Positions 9,488 to 18,803 of a stretch of DNA of 64,000 nucleotides are shown here, piece by piece. Where the stretch lies: NCBI GenBank assembly GCA_041916775.1, contig JAYRYZ010000024.1, forward strand, positions 10,718-74,717, given 5' to 3'. Position 1 is the stretch's first letter. Each line of letters starts with the position of its first letter. The position numbers and the translations under genes were made by a program. Source of the stretch: UBA2357 sp041916775. GTDB taxonomy: Bacteria > Pseudomonadota > Gammaproteobacteria > Burkholderiales > Rhodocyclaceae. The notes under the pieces were generated by a model. The model made no database searches. It had not been told where the DNA came from and was given only the letters and a program-made list of their open reading frames with translations.

Positions 9488-10951
9488 ATGCGTCGGCAGC
9501 GTTACCACCCGGTGTTGAACGCGCTGGGGCTGATCCTGGTGATGTTCGGCCTGCTGATGGGTTTCCCGCTGATCGTATCGTTGATCCTCGATGACGGGGC
9601 CGCACTGGCGTACGACATCGCGATCGCGATCACCGTCGGCACCGGCCTCGCGCTCTGGTTCGCAACCCGCGGCAAGCGGCGCGACCTGCGCCCGAGTGAC
9701 GGCTTTCTGTTGGTGGCGCTCACCTGGATCATCACCCCCTTGTTCGGCGCAATCCCGCTGCGCGAGTACCTGCCCGAACTGAGCTTCACCGATGCCTATT
9801 TCGAGGCCGTATCTGGTCTGACGGCAACCGGCGCCACGCTGCTTACCGGTCTCGACGAGTTGCCGATCTCGATCAACCTGTGGCGCACCTTCATGCACTG
9901 GATCGGCGGCATGGGCGTCATCGTGCTGGTAGTCGCCATCCTGCCGCTGCTCGGCATCGGTGGCCGGCAGTTGTTCAAGGCCGAGGTACCGACACCGATG
10001 AAGGAGTCCAGCCTCACGCCGCGCATCGCCGAGACGGCCAAGGGGCTGTGGCTCACCTACCTGCTCCTGACGGCAGCCTGCGGCTTCAGCCTGTGGTTGG
10101 CCGGCATGAGCGGCTGGGATGCACTCATCCACAGCTTCACGGTCGCCGGCCTGGGCGGATTCTCCAACAAGGATGCTTCGCTCGGCTTCTACAACAACGT
10201 TACGATCGAGTTCATCGTCGTCTTCTTCGCGCTACTCGCGGGGCTCAACTACGCCACCCACTACCTGGCGTTGATGCGGCGCAGCGTGAGACCCTATCTG
10301 CACGACCCCGAGATCCCCTTCTATTTTGGCGTGCTGTTGTTGAGCGTCGCGCTGCTCACCGCGTTCCTGATGAGCCACGAGGCACACGCGGACCTCGGTT
10401 CGACGCTGCGCTATGTCGCGTTCCATGTGGTGTCGATCTCCACCTCGCTCGGGCTGGCGACCTACGACTACACCCTGTGGCCGATGTTCGCGCAGATCTG
10501 GGTGCTGTTCCTCGGCAGCTTCATCGCCTGTTCGGGCTCCACCGGCGGCGGCATCAAGATGATGCGCGCGATGATCCTCTACAAACAGGTGTATCGCGAG
10601 ATCGTACGTTCGCTCCACCCGGAGGCGATCCAGCCAGTGCGCATGGGCGGCCAGCCGGTGAGCGACCACATTCTGCACGCGGTGCTGGGTTTCAGCTTCA
10701 TGTACATGGTGTCCATCGTGTCGCTGACGCTGATCATGGCGGCAAGCGGGGTGGATTTGATCACCGCCTTCTCCGCGGTGGTGGCCTGCCTCAACAACAC
10801 CGGCCCCGGGCTGGGTGCAGTGGGGCCGGCGTCCAACTACGCCACCCTCAACGACTTTCAGACCTGGGTGTTGGCCTTCACGATGATCCTCGGGCGGCTC
10901 GAGATCTTCACCCTGCTGGTCGTGATGACACCGGTATTCTGGCGGCGTTGA
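9488..10951 (+). CDS. trkH: Trk potassium uptake channel TrkH
   Basis: Integral membrane K+-translocating subunit, 487 residues, with about ten to twelve hydrophobic segments and four pore-loop repeats. Conserved stretches include SGLTATGATLLTGLDELP near residue 108, WIGGMGVIVL, the GLGGFSNKDASLGFYNN pore segment and the GSTGGGIKMMR loop, all typical of TrkH/KtrB. It is placed directly after trkA and works with it to take up K+ using the membrane potential. An inner-membrane location is certain from hydropathy. Confidence 0.95.
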   Translation: MRRQRYHPVLNALGLILVMFGLLMGFPLIVSLILDDGAALAYDIAIAITVGTGLALWFATRGKRRDLRPSDGFLLVALTWIITPLFGAIPLREYLPELSFTDAYFEAVSGLTATGATLLTGLDELPISINLWRTFMHWIGGMGVIVLVVAILPLLGIGGRQLFKAEVPTPMKESSLTPRIAETAKGLWLTYLLLTAACGFSLWLAGMSGWDALIHSFTVAGLGGFSNKDASLGFYNNVTIEFIVVFFALLAGLNYATHYLALMRRSVRPYLHDPEIPFYFGVLLLSVALLTAFLMSHEAHADLGSTLRYVAFHVVSISTSLGLATYDYTLWPMFAQIWVLFLGSFIACSGSTGGGIKMMRAMILYKQVYREIVRSLHPEAIQPVRMGGQPVSDHILHAVLGFSFMYMVSIVSLTLIMAASGVDLITAFSAVVACLNNTGPGLGAVGPASNYATLNDFQTWVLAFTMILGRLEIFTLLVVMTPVFWRR

Positions 10952-11078
10952 GCGGAACATCGGCCGAGAACCGGACGACACCTGAACGAAGGCGGTGCCG
11001 GCGGCTACGCTCGGCAGGGCGGGCGAAAAGCGGGATAATCCCGGCTTTAGTCCAGTCTGCCACTTCAAGGACACGCCA

Positions 11079-12155
11079 GTGACCCGCCTCAAGAACGACA
11101 GCTTCCTGCGCGCGCTGTTGCGCCAACCTACCGATCACACCCCGATGTGGCTGATGCGCCAGGCTGGTCGCTATCTGCCCGAGTATCGCGAAACGCGGCA
11201 GCGCGCCGGCAGCTTCCTCGACCTGTGCAAGAACGCCGACCTTGCCTGCGAGGTCACGCTTCAGCCCTTGGCACGCTACGACCTCGACGCTGCGATCCTC
11301 TTCTCGGATATCCTCACCGTGCCCGACGCGATGGGCCTGGGCCTGTACTTCGCCGAAGGCGAGGGGCCACGCTTCGAGCGCCCGCTGCGCGACGAGTGGG
11401 AGATCCGCAACCTCGCTGTACCTGATCCGCATGCCGAACTGCAGTACGTGATGGACGCGGTGTCCACCATCCGCAAGGCGCTGGATGGCAGCGTGCCGCT
11501 GATCGGCTTTTCCGGCAGCCCGTGGACGCTCGCGTGCTACATGGTCGAGGGCGGTTCTGGCTCGGCCTCGGACTATCGCCGCATCAAGACGCTCGCCTAC
11601 ACCCGCCCGGACCTGCTGCACCACATCCTCGACGTCACCGCACGCGCGGTGACCGGCTACCTCAACGCCCAGATCGAATCCGGCGCGCAGGCGGTGATGG
11701 TGTTCGACTCCTGGGGCGGCGTGCTGTCGGAGTCCGCTTACCACACCTACTCGCTGCACTACATGCAGCAGGTGGTGGATGGCCTCATTCGCGAACGCGA
11801 GGGGCGCCGAGTACCGAGCATCGTGTTCACCAAGGGCGGTGGCCTGTGGCTGGAGTCCATCGCCGACATCGGCGCCGACGCAGTCGGCCTCGACTGGACC
11901 ATGGACATCGGTCGGGCGCGTGCCCTGGTTGGCGACAAGGTGGCGCTGCAGGGCAACCTCGACCCGTCCATCCTGTTCGGCACGCCCGAGACCATCGCCA
12001 CCGAGACACGCCGCGTACTGGATGCCTTTGGTCCGCACCCAGGCCATGTATTCAACCTCGGACACGGCATCTCGCAGTTCACGCCGCCCGAGTCCGTCTC
12101 GGTGCTGGTCGACGCCGTGCGCAGTCACAGCCGGACCCTGCGCGGACTCGCCTGA
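11079..12155 (+). CDS. hemE: uroporphyrinogen decarboxylase HemE
   Basis: Cytosolic enzyme that decarboxylates uroporphyrinogen III to coproporphyrinogen III in haem synthesis. 358 residues from the GTG at 11079 (VTRLKNDSFLRALL), matching the family length of about 355. Signature motifs are present: PMWLMRQAGRYLPEYR near the N-terminus, AILFSDILTVPDAMGL with the catalytic aspartate region, and GFSGSPWTLACYMVEGG. The frame stays open upstream to 10995, but the upstream residues are not conserved family sequence. In many betaproteobacteria hemE directly precedes priA, as here. Confidence 0.95.
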   Translation: MTRLKNDSFLRALLRQPTDHTPMWLMRQAGRYLPEYRETRQRAGSFLDLCKNADLACEVTLQPLARYDLDAAILFSDILTVPDAMGLGLYFAEGEGPRFERPLRDEWEIRNLAVPDPHAELQYVMDAVSTIRKALDGSVPLIGFSGSPWTLACYMVEGGSGSASDYRRIKTLAYTRPDLLHHILDVTARAVTGYLNAQIESGAQAVMVFDSWGGVLSESAYHTYSLHYMQQVVDGLIREREGRRVPSIVFTKGGGLWLESIADIGADAVGLDWTMDIGRARALVGDKVALQGNLDPSILFGTPETIATETRRVLDAFGPHPGHVFNLGHGISQFTPPESVSVLVDAVRSHSRTLRGLA

Positions 12156-12554
12156 TTCCGCACCGCAGAGGAGGAGAGGAGAAAATTCGGGCGGCCGCCC
12201 AGTGTGCATGTCAACACCTTAAATGCGATAAAAAGGCTTGACTTATGCACACGACTCGGAGCGCGGGCGTTGTCAAACCTCGGCGGACGGGCCTATGCAG
12301 GCTTTATTTTAAAGCAATGATTTAAAAGACTTTTTACTTTGCACAATGTTAAGGCAAAGTGACAGAAAGGCTTGTACCGCATAGGGTTGGCAGACTTTCA
12401 CCCAGGTGACTCACAAAGTTATCCACAGCTTTTGTGGACAAGCGGGAGAGGCGCCTGAATGCAGATACTTAGTGGTTCTTTCGATCCAGAATCTCACGAA
12501 AACTTCGCATCTTTCTGAATATAAAAGAATTATCTATTTTGGTGCGTAGCTCAA
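12156..12554. other. AT-rich gene-free block with DnaA-box-like sites (ori-like)
   Basis: No gene is supported in these 399 bases between hemE and priA. Composition drops sharply: 12301-12340 contains only 8 G/C in 40 bases amid strongly GC-rich genes. DnaA-box-like 9-mers are visible: TTATGCACA at 12243-12251 and TTATCCACA at 12419-12427 (both fit TTATNCACA), CTTTGCACA at 12337-12345 (one mismatch to TTWTNCACA), and TTGTCCACA on the minus strand at 12433-12441 (one mismatch). The last pair forms an inverted repeat with a short spacer. The pattern is that of a DnaA-bound region such as oriC or a DnaA-controlled promoter; sequence alone cannot decide. Confidence 0.5.
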
Positions 12555-14726
12555 ATGCATATCGCGCGCGTCGCACTGCCTGTTCCAATACCGCAACTAT
12601 TTGATTATTCGGCTGAACATTTATCACAAGCCGATGTAGGGCGATGCGTGCGCGTGCCGTTCGGACGCGCCGAAAAAGGTGGCGTGATCGTCGCCGTCCT
12701 CGCCGACAGCGAGGTGGATCCGGCCCGGCTCAAGCCGGTGCGCCACATCCAACGCGAGGTGTCACCGCTGCCCCCGGACTGGCTCGCGTTGGTCGGCTTC
12801 GTTGCCCGTTACTACCACGAACCGCTCGGCGAGGTCATCGCGCTCGCCCTGCCTCCCGGGCTGCGCCGCGCCGACGCGGTATCGGGCGCGGACGCCGACC
12901 CCTACGTCCGCATCTCTGAGTCGGGCCGGACGGCCGTGCAAACCCCTGGCCGCAGCAGCCGTGCGCGCGCGCTGACGACAGCACTGGAGAAGGCAACGCC
13001 GATGCGCCGCAGCATCGCCCGTGCCTTGCCCGACGGCGCGGCGCTCGGCGACGCAATGCGCCGTGGTTGGATCGAGACCTGCCCGGCACCGGCACAGACA
13101 TCACTCCCCGCAGCGCTTCGCCCGACGCTGACTGCGGAACAACATGCCGCCCTGGATGCGATCCGCCTGAACGACGGCTTCGCGCCCTGGCTGCTGCACG
13201 GCGTGACCGGGAGCGGCAAGACCGAGGTCTACCTGCGACTGGCTGAGTCTGTGATGCAAAGTGGGCGGCAAGTGCTGATGCTGGTACCGGAGATTGCGCT
13301 CACGCCACAGCTCGAAGAGCGCGTCGCGGCACGCTTTCCCGCGGCGCACGTGGTCAGCCTGCACTCCGGCCTGGGCGAGGGCGCACGCTCGCGTGGCTTC
13401 GTGCAGGCACTGGAGGGCATCGCCGACATCGTCCTCGGCACCCGCCTTGCGGTCTTCGCCCCCTTGCCGCGGTTGGGCCTGATCCTCATCGACGAGGAGC
13501 ACGATGCCTCTTACAAGCAGCAGGAGGGCGTGCGCTATTCCGCGCGTGATGTCGCGGTGTGGCGTGCGCATCAGCGCGGGGTACCGGTGGTGCTGGGGTC
13601 GGCGACACCATCGCTGGAGACCTGGTTGCATGCACGCAATGGACGCTATCGCAGCCAGCGCCTGAGCGCACGTGCGCTGGCGGGCGCGTTGCCCACGGTG
13701 CGCTGCATCGACACGCGCCGCCAACGGCTGCTGGAGGGCATCAGCCCGCAGTTGCAGGCGGCGGTCGCGGCCCGTCTTGCACGTGGGGAGCAAAGCCTGG
13801 TGTTCCTCAACCGGCGCGGCTATGCGCCGGTGCTGTCGTGCCCTTCTTGCGGCTGGGTCAGCCACTGCCCGCACTGCTCGGCGAACCTCGTCGTGCATCT
13901 TGCCGACCAGCGCCTGCGCTGCCACCACTGCGGCTGCGACGGCGCCTTGCCGCGCGCCTGCCCGTCCTGCGGCAACCAGGATATCCAACCCTTCGGCCGC
14001 GGTACTCAGCGCGTCGAGCAACACCTCGCGACATTGTTCCCGGAGGCACGGGTGCTGCGCGTAGACCGTGACGTGGCACGCACCCGCGAGCAATGGAGCA
14101 CGCTGCTGGAGACGATCCGGCGGCGCGAGGCCGACATCCTCGTCGGCACCCAGATGATGGCGAAGGGTCACGACTTCCCCGACATCACGCTGGTGGGCGT
14201 ACTCGGCGCAGATGCCTCGCTTCATGCGGCCGACTTTCGTGCCCCGGAGCGTCTCTTCCAGCAGCTGATGCAGGTGGGCGGGCGTGCCGGACGGGGTCAC
14301 CTGCCCGGCGAGGTGCTGATCCAGACCGAGTTTCCCGATCACCCCCTTTACCGCTGCCTGGTACGCCACGACTTCGACGCCTTCGCGACGCGCGAGATCG
14401 ACGAGCGACGGGCCGCCGGATTCCCGCCGCTGAGCCACCAGGCGATGCTGCGTGCGGATGCACCGGCGCTCGACGAGGCGGTGAAGTTCCTCGCGCACGC
14501 ACGTCGGCTGGCGCTGGAAGATGCGCCCGAGGGCGTGCGGGTGTTCGATCCGGTGCCGATGCGCCTCACCCGCCTCGCGCGCCGGGAGCGTGCGCAGTTG
14601 TTGGTGGAGAGCGACGCACGCGGGCACCTTCAGGCCTTCCTCGCTGCGTGGCTGCCACGCTTGCGCGCGCAGCGCCTCGCACGCGAGCTGCGCTGGCAGA
14701 TCGATGTGGATCCGCTCGATGTGTGA
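12555..14726 (+). CDS. priA: primosomal replication restart helicase PriA
   Basis: 3'-5' DNA helicase that reloads DnaB at stalled forks. 723 residues (family about 730). Order: N-terminal 3'-DNA-binding domain (MHIARVALPVPIPQLFDYS), DEAD-type helicase domain with Walker A GVTGSGKTEVY near residue 218 and DEEHDASYKQQ, then the zinc-binding insert with paired CPSCG/CPHC and CHHCG/CPSCG motifs (near 434-475), then helicase C domain (LVGTQMMAKGHDF, GRAGRG). All key motifs are intact. The ATG at 12555 has no strong ribosome site, but it begins the conserved N-domain. It follows the DnaA-box block described separately. Confidence 0.95.
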   Translation: MHIARVALPVPIPQLFDYSAEHLSQADVGRCVRVPFGRAEKGGVIVAVLADSEVDPARLKPVRHIQREVSPLPPDWLALVGFVARYYHEPLGEVIALALPPGLRRADAVSGADADPYVRISESGRTAVQTPGRSSRARALTTALEKATPMRRSIARALPDGAALGDAMRRGWIETCPAPAQTSLPAALRPTLTAEQHAALDAIRLNDGFAPWLLHGVTGSGKTEVYLRLAESVMQSGRQVLMLVPEIALTPQLEERVAARFPAAHVVSLHSGLGEGARSRGFVQALEGIADIVLGTRLAVFAPLPRLGLILIDEEHDASYKQQEGVRYSARDVAVWRAHQRGVPVVLGSATPSLETWLHARNGRYRSQRLSARALAGALPTVRCIDTRRQRLLEGISPQLQAAVAARLARGEQSLVFLNRRGYAPVLSCPSCGWVSHCPHCSANLVVHLADQRLRCHHCGCDGALPRACPSCGNQDIQPFGRGTQRVEQHLATLFPEARVLRVDRDVARTREQWSTLLETIRRREADILVGTQMMAKGHDFPDITLVGVLGADASLHAADFRAPERLFQQLMQVGGRAGRGHLPGEVLIQTEFPDHPLYRCLVRHDFDAFATREIDERRAAGFPPLSHQAMLRADAPALDEAVKFLAHARRLALEDAPEGVRVFDPVPMRLTRLARRERAQLLVESDARGHLQAFLAAWLPRLRAQRLARELRWQIDVDPLDV

Positions 14727-14749
14727 AACCGTCTGGCGAGCGAGAGGCG

Positions 14750-15658
14750 TTACGGCCCGGCGATCGGCCACAGGCACGCGGCGCCGCGCACCCCTGAGGC
14801 ATCGCCGTGCAGACTGGGGAGGACGCGGGTATGCAGCACGTCGGAGAACACATGCGACGACATTCTGCGCGGCAGCTCGCGGTACAGGGCGTCGATGCGC
14901 GACAGCCCGCCGCCGAACACGATCACGTCCGGATCGACGACGTTGATGATGGATGCTAGCGCCCGGGCCAGGCGTTCGACATAACGCGCAAGGCTCGCCG
15001 CAGCGAGCGCATCGCCCGCCGCCGCAGCCGCCGCGATCCCGGCTGCATCCAGCGTCGTACCGCCCGCGCGCAGGTGGTCCGCCGCCAGCGCCGGGCCGGA
15101 GAGATAGGTCTCGATGCAGCCGCGTCTGCCGCAGTAGCACGCCGGCGCATCGGCGGCAAAGGCCTCGGCGCAGGGCAGGGGGTTGTGCCCCCACTCGCCG
15201 GCAACCGCGTTGCGGCCTTCCAGCAATGCTCCATTCACGACCAGGCCACCGCCAACGCCGGTACCGAGGATCACCGCGAACACACTGCCGGCATCACGCG
15301 CCGCGCCGTCGGTGGCTTCGGACATCGCGAGGCAGTTGGCGTCATTCGCAAGCCGCACGGGCCGCGCGAGCGCGGCTTCGAGGTCGGCCTGCAGCGCTTG
15401 ACCGTTCAGGCAGGTCGAGTTGGCGTTGCGCATCAAGCCGCTCGCAGGCGAAGCCGAGCCGGGCGTGCCGACGCCCACCGAGCCTCGCATGCAGAGCCGC
15501 CTCTCGGCGTCCATGACGAGCGCTGCAATCGCATGGATTGTCGCGCGGTAGTCGCCCTGCGGCGTCGCGACCCGACGGCGCAACAACTCGCGGCCATCAT
15601 CCTCGAGCGCGACGATCTCGATCTTGGTACCGCCGAGATCGACACCTATGCGGGGCAT
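14750..15658 (-). CDS. ROK family sugar kinase (NagK/Mak-like)
   Basis: 302 residues, the usual size for a ROK-family hexose or N-acetylhexosamine kinase. The phosphate-binding loop GVDLGGTKIE is at the N-terminus; the catalytic aspartate lies in LANDANCLAMSEA (near residue 106). A glycine-rich ATP segment (LGTGVGGGLVVNG) and a Zn-finger-like CYCGRRGCIETYLSG follow. Likely ATP-dependent phosphorylation of fructose or N-acetylglucosamine. An AmpG-like muropeptide permease lies three genes upstream on the same strand, so a role in amino-sugar recycling is possible but not shown. Confidence 0.85.
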   Translation of the reverse strand: MPRIGVDLGGTKIEIVALEDDGRELLRRRVATPQGDYRATIHAIAALVMDAERRLCMRGSVGVGTPGSASPASGLMRNANSTCLNGQALQADLEAALARPVRLANDANCLAMSEATDGAARDAGSVFAVILGTGVGGGLVVNGALLEGRNAVAGEWGHNPLPCAEAFAADAPACYCGRRGCIETYLSGPALAADHLRAGGTTLDAAGIAAAAAAGDALAAASLARYVERLARALASIINVVDPDVIVFGGGLSRIDALYRELPRRMSSHVFSDVLHTRVLPSLHGDASGVRGAACLWPIAGP

Positions 15659-15677
15659 GACGCAATCCGGCGGACGG

Positions 15678-16325
15678 TCAGATCAACCTGCCGATCGCGT
15701 CGCGATACAGCTCCACCGCCTCCTCGCGGCTGCGCGCGCTCACGCCCAGGTCGCGGATCAGCCCGTCGTCGAGACCGTAGCACCATGCGTGTACCGTCAC
15801 CGCCTGACCACGCTGCCAGGCCTCACGCAACACCGAGGTCTGGCACACATTCACGACCTGGTGGATCGCGTTGAGCTCGCACAGGCGATCGAGTCGCACT
15901 GCGGGGTCGTCGATCTGCAAGAGCTTTTCGCAGTGGCGGTCACGTACGTCCTGCACGTGGCGCAGCCAGTTGTCGGTAAGCCCGGTCTTGTTGTCGTTGA
16001 GCGCCGCCTTCACCCCGCCGCAGCCGTAGTGGCCGACGACCAGGATATGCTTTACACGGAGCATCTCCACCGCGTAATGGATCACCGACAGGGCGTTGAG
16101 GTCGGTATGGACGACCACGTTCGCGATGTTGCGATGGACGAACACCTCACCCGGCGCAAGACCGATGATCTGGTTGGCCGGCACGCGGCTGTCCGAGCAA
16201 CCTATCCACAGGTACTGCGGAGACTGCTGCTTGACCAGGCGGGCAAAGTATTCCGGGTCCTCCGCATGCATGCGTTCGGACCAGGCCTTGTTGTTGTTGA
16301 AGAGATGCTCGATGGCTTGAGGCAT
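15678..16325 (-). CDS. can: beta-class carbonic anhydrase
   Basis: Zinc enzyme interconverting CO2 and bicarbonate, 215 residues. Zn ligands and active-site dyad are all present: CSDSRVP (Cys and Asp-Arg), HRNIANVV, and GHYGCGGV (His and Cys). Closest in pattern to the E. coli Can type. The ATG at 16325 (MPQAIEHLFNNNK) is preceded by an AAGGA ribosome site; the frame is open 36 bases farther, but without conserved residues. It lies 19 bases upstream of the ROK kinase start in the same direction, so co-transcription is plausible. Confidence 0.93.
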   Translation of the reverse strand: MPQAIEHLFNNNKAWSERMHAEDPEYFARLVKQQSPQYLWIGCSDSRVPANQIIGLAPGEVFVHRNIANVVVHTDLNALSVIHYAVEMLRVKHILVVGHYGCGGVKAALNDNKTGLTDNWLRHVQDVRDRHCEKLLQIDDPAVRLDRLCELNAIHQVVNVCQTSVLREAWQRGQAVTVHAWCYGLDDGLIRDLGVSARSREEAVELYRDAIGRLI

Positions 16326-16417
16326 GGTGGATCCTTGAGGTGATTGCCCGTGCAATACCATAATTATGAATTACAAGAAAAGCGCGAACAACCTCTACTG
16401 CCGCCTTCGCCGCCAGA

Positions 16418-17146
16418 TCACGCGGACTCGGGCCAGATGCCAAGCGCAGCGAGCTGCTGGCTCGCGGCCGCGGCCCAGCCGCGGTTTGCCGCCGGACTGG
16501 CGGGGCTGGGGTGGAGGATACGGCCGAAACGCACGCCGCGCACGACACCCAACGCCTCGCTCGCGCGCTTCTCGGCCCAGTTGCCGATGCCGATCACCCA
16601 CTCCGGCTGCAAGGTGTCGACGAGCGCCTGCAGATGGGCATCGCACGCAGCCAGCAAGGGGGTCTGCTCGGCCGCCGGCAGCTTGTCGGGCGTCAGGTTG
16701 CGCCCGCCCTCGAAGAAGGCAAGCGGGCAGTAGTTCGCAACGAAGTGTTCGGCAAAGAAGGCCTCGGGCGTACCGAAGCGAGTCCGGAACAGACCCCACA
16801 GGCGCTGCCCGCTGACCTCCGAACGGGAGCAGCCGAAGCCTTCGACCGGCCGCTTGGGGTTGATCACGGGCGGCTGCCCCACCGGCCCCGCGAGGCCGAG
16901 CCAATCGCGCGCGCTCGCGATCTCGCCAAAGGGCACGCCGATCTGCGCCATGCCGAACGGCCCAGGATTCATACCGACGAACACCACCCGCTTGCGCCCC
17001 TCGCCGAAGCGGCGCAGGTAAGCCTCGTGGATGTCGCGAGCGTAGTTCAGCGGGTTGTAGACATGCGTGACCGGCGCACCGAAGTGCATCGCATCGACAC
17101 GATCGGACAGCACACGGGCAGCGTTGATGAGGGCGTTGGCGGTCAT
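16418..17146 (-). CDS. SMUG1-type single-strand-selective uracil-DNA glycosylase
   Basis: 242 residues. The motif GMNPGPFGMAQIGVPFGE is the SMUG1 (family 3) uracil-DNA glycosylase active-site motif known from animal enzymes, and the second motif HPSPASPAANRGW matches the HPSPRNP region. A central NYCPLAFF segment fits the uracil pocket. Expected to excise uracil and oxidised pyrimidines such as hydroxymethyluracil. SMUG1-like enzymes are uncommon in bacteria but are known from a few proteobacteria, including Azoarcus relatives as I recall. It is flanked by carbonic anhydrase and an AmpG-like permease with no obvious functional link. Confidence 0.88.
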   Translation of the reverse strand: MTANALINAARVLSDRVDAMHFGAPVTHVYNPLNYARDIHEAYLRRFGEGRKRVVFVGMNPGPFGMAQIGVPFGEIASARDWLGLAGPVGQPPVINPKRPVEGFGCSRSEVSGQRLWGLFRTRFGTPEAFFAEHFVANYCPLAFFEGGRNLTPDKLPAAEQTPLLAACDAHLQALVDTLQPEWVIGIGNWAEKRASEALGVVRGVRFGRILHPSPASPAANRGWAAAASQQLAALGIWPESA

Positions 17147-17194
17147 GCGGGATCTCGATTGGTCAGCCTAAGAAGTAGGCGGGCGATGCATCCG

Positions 17195-18757
17195 TCAGTC
17201 GTCCATCGCGCCGCCGGTCTGCGGCCGGCCGAGGCGCTGGATCGCCTCGCGCAGCCACCACACCATGACGACGCCGGGCACTGCGACGACGATGGAAAAC
17301 ACGAAGAAGGCGGGCCAGCCGATGCTCAGCGACAGCACACCGGAGAGCGGACTGACGTAGATGCGACCGACCGCTGCGAAGGCCGACAACAGCGCATAGT
17401 GAGTGGCGGAGAAATGCTGGTTGCACAGGCCCATCAGCAAGGCCACGAAGGCCACCGTCCCCATCCCGCCGCTGATGTTCTCGCCCGCGATCACGGTGAG
17501 CAGCAGCCAGTCGAGCGCTGCCGGGTGGGCGAGCGACACGATGGTCCAGTCGAAGGCCGGCACCAGCACCGCGCCCCAGGCGCCCTTGCCGAGCTGCGCG
17601 AGCAGGTAGAAGCCGAAGTTCGACACCAGCTGCAGGATGCCGAAAAGCAGTAGCGACCGATACAGCGCCAGCCGCGTCATGATCAGCCCGCCGATGAAGG
17701 CGCCGAGAATGGTGAGCCAGATGCCGATGACCTTGTTGGCGATGCCCACCTCCTCCTGGCTGAAACCCATGCCCTTGATCAGGAAGGGTGTGGTCAGGCT
17801 GCCGGCGAAGGCATCCCCTAGCTTGTAGAGGATGATGAGTGCGAGGAAGGCGGCTGCGCCCTGGCGCGCGAAGTAGCTCGTCAGCGAGCGGTTGAGTGTC
17901 TCGAAGCCGGCGCGCCGCGCCGCCCAGGCGGCCAGCGGCAGGGCCAGCGCGATCTCGGCGAGTACGAACAGGAGCTGCACCCACTTGTTGGCGTCGTCGG
18001 GGTCCAGCCCGGCGAGGATCAGCACCTGGCGCGCGATCCAGTAGCCGGCTGCAATCCCGGCGAGCATCGCGACGAAACCGGCGAGCTCGCGCCGCGGGTC
18101 GGAATCCAGCGGCTTGAAGATCGCCGCCACCCGCGGCAGCGCGATCAGCGACACCATGCTGCAGGCAAGCATGATCATCGCCATCGTCTGGTAAACGCGC
18201 GGCCAGGAGGCCCACTGGCCCGCCCAGATCAGCGCGATGCCGCCAGAAACGATCATCGCCAGCCGATAGGCGAACACATGCACCGAGGCGCCCAGGCCGC
18301 GCTCCGCCTCGGGAAGAAGATCGGTGCGGTAGGCATCCACGACCACGTCCTGCGAGGCCGACAGAAAGGCCACCAGCACCGCTGCCGCTGCGAACAGGCC
18401 GGGCGTCGCGACCGGCGACAGGCCGGACATCCACCACAACAGCCCGGCCAGCGCGAGCTGGGTGAGCGCGAGCCAGCCACGCCGCCGGCCCAGCCATGGC
18501 GGTTCGAAGCGATCCATCAGCGGCGCCCACAGGAACTTGAAGGTGTAGGGCATGCCCACCAGGCCGAAGAAGCCGATGGTGGCGAGATCCACGCCGTCCA
18601 CGGTGAGCCATGCCTGCATCGCCTGGCCGGTGAGCGCCAGCGGCAGGCCGGAGGCGAAGCCGAGCACGAGGATCGCGGACAGGCGCCAGCTGCGGGCGAG
18701 GAGGGCGGGTGATGCAGAAGGCAAGTGCGCGACCGGTGGCAGTGCAGGGGCCCGCAT
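17195..18757 (-). CDS. AmpG-like major facilitator permease
   Basis: 520 residues with 12-14 hydrophobic segments. Conserved AmpG features: FASGLPLALTGQAMQAWLT in the first helix, MPYTFKFLWAPLMDR in the loop after helix 2, and ASQDVVVDAYRTDLL. AmpG imports GlcNAc-anhydroMurNAc muropeptides for cell-wall recycling and so influences beta-lactamase induction. The start at 18757 (MRAPALPP) leaves a short cytosolic tail; the longer open frame upstream has no conserved content. Substrate assignment rests on family resemblance only. Confidence 0.82.
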   Translation of the reverse strand: MRAPALPPVAHLPSASPALLARSWRLSAILVLGFASGLPLALTGQAMQAWLTVDGVDLATIGFFGLVGMPYTFKFLWAPLMDRFEPPWLGRRRGWLALTQLALAGLLWWMSGLSPVATPGLFAAAAVLVAFLSASQDVVVDAYRTDLLPEAERGLGASVHVFAYRLAMIVSGGIALIWAGQWASWPRVYQTMAMIMLACSMVSLIALPRVAAIFKPLDSDPRRELAGFVAMLAGIAAGYWIARQVLILAGLDPDDANKWVQLLFVLAEIALALPLAAWAARRAGFETLNRSLTSYFARQGAAAFLALIILYKLGDAFAGSLTTPFLIKGMGFSQEEVGIANKVIGIWLTILGAFIGGLIMTRLALYRSLLLFGILQLVSNFGFYLLAQLGKGAWGAVLVPAFDWTIVSLAHPAALDWLLLTVIAGENISGGMGTVAFVALLMGLCNQHFSATHYALLSAFAAVGRIYVSPLSGVLSLSIGWPAFFVFSIVVAVPGVVMVWWLREAIQRLGRPQTGGAMDD

Positions 18758-18803
18758 TATCGCAGATCGTGCCGCCAGGCCGGCACGCTCGACGTACGCA
18801 AAC

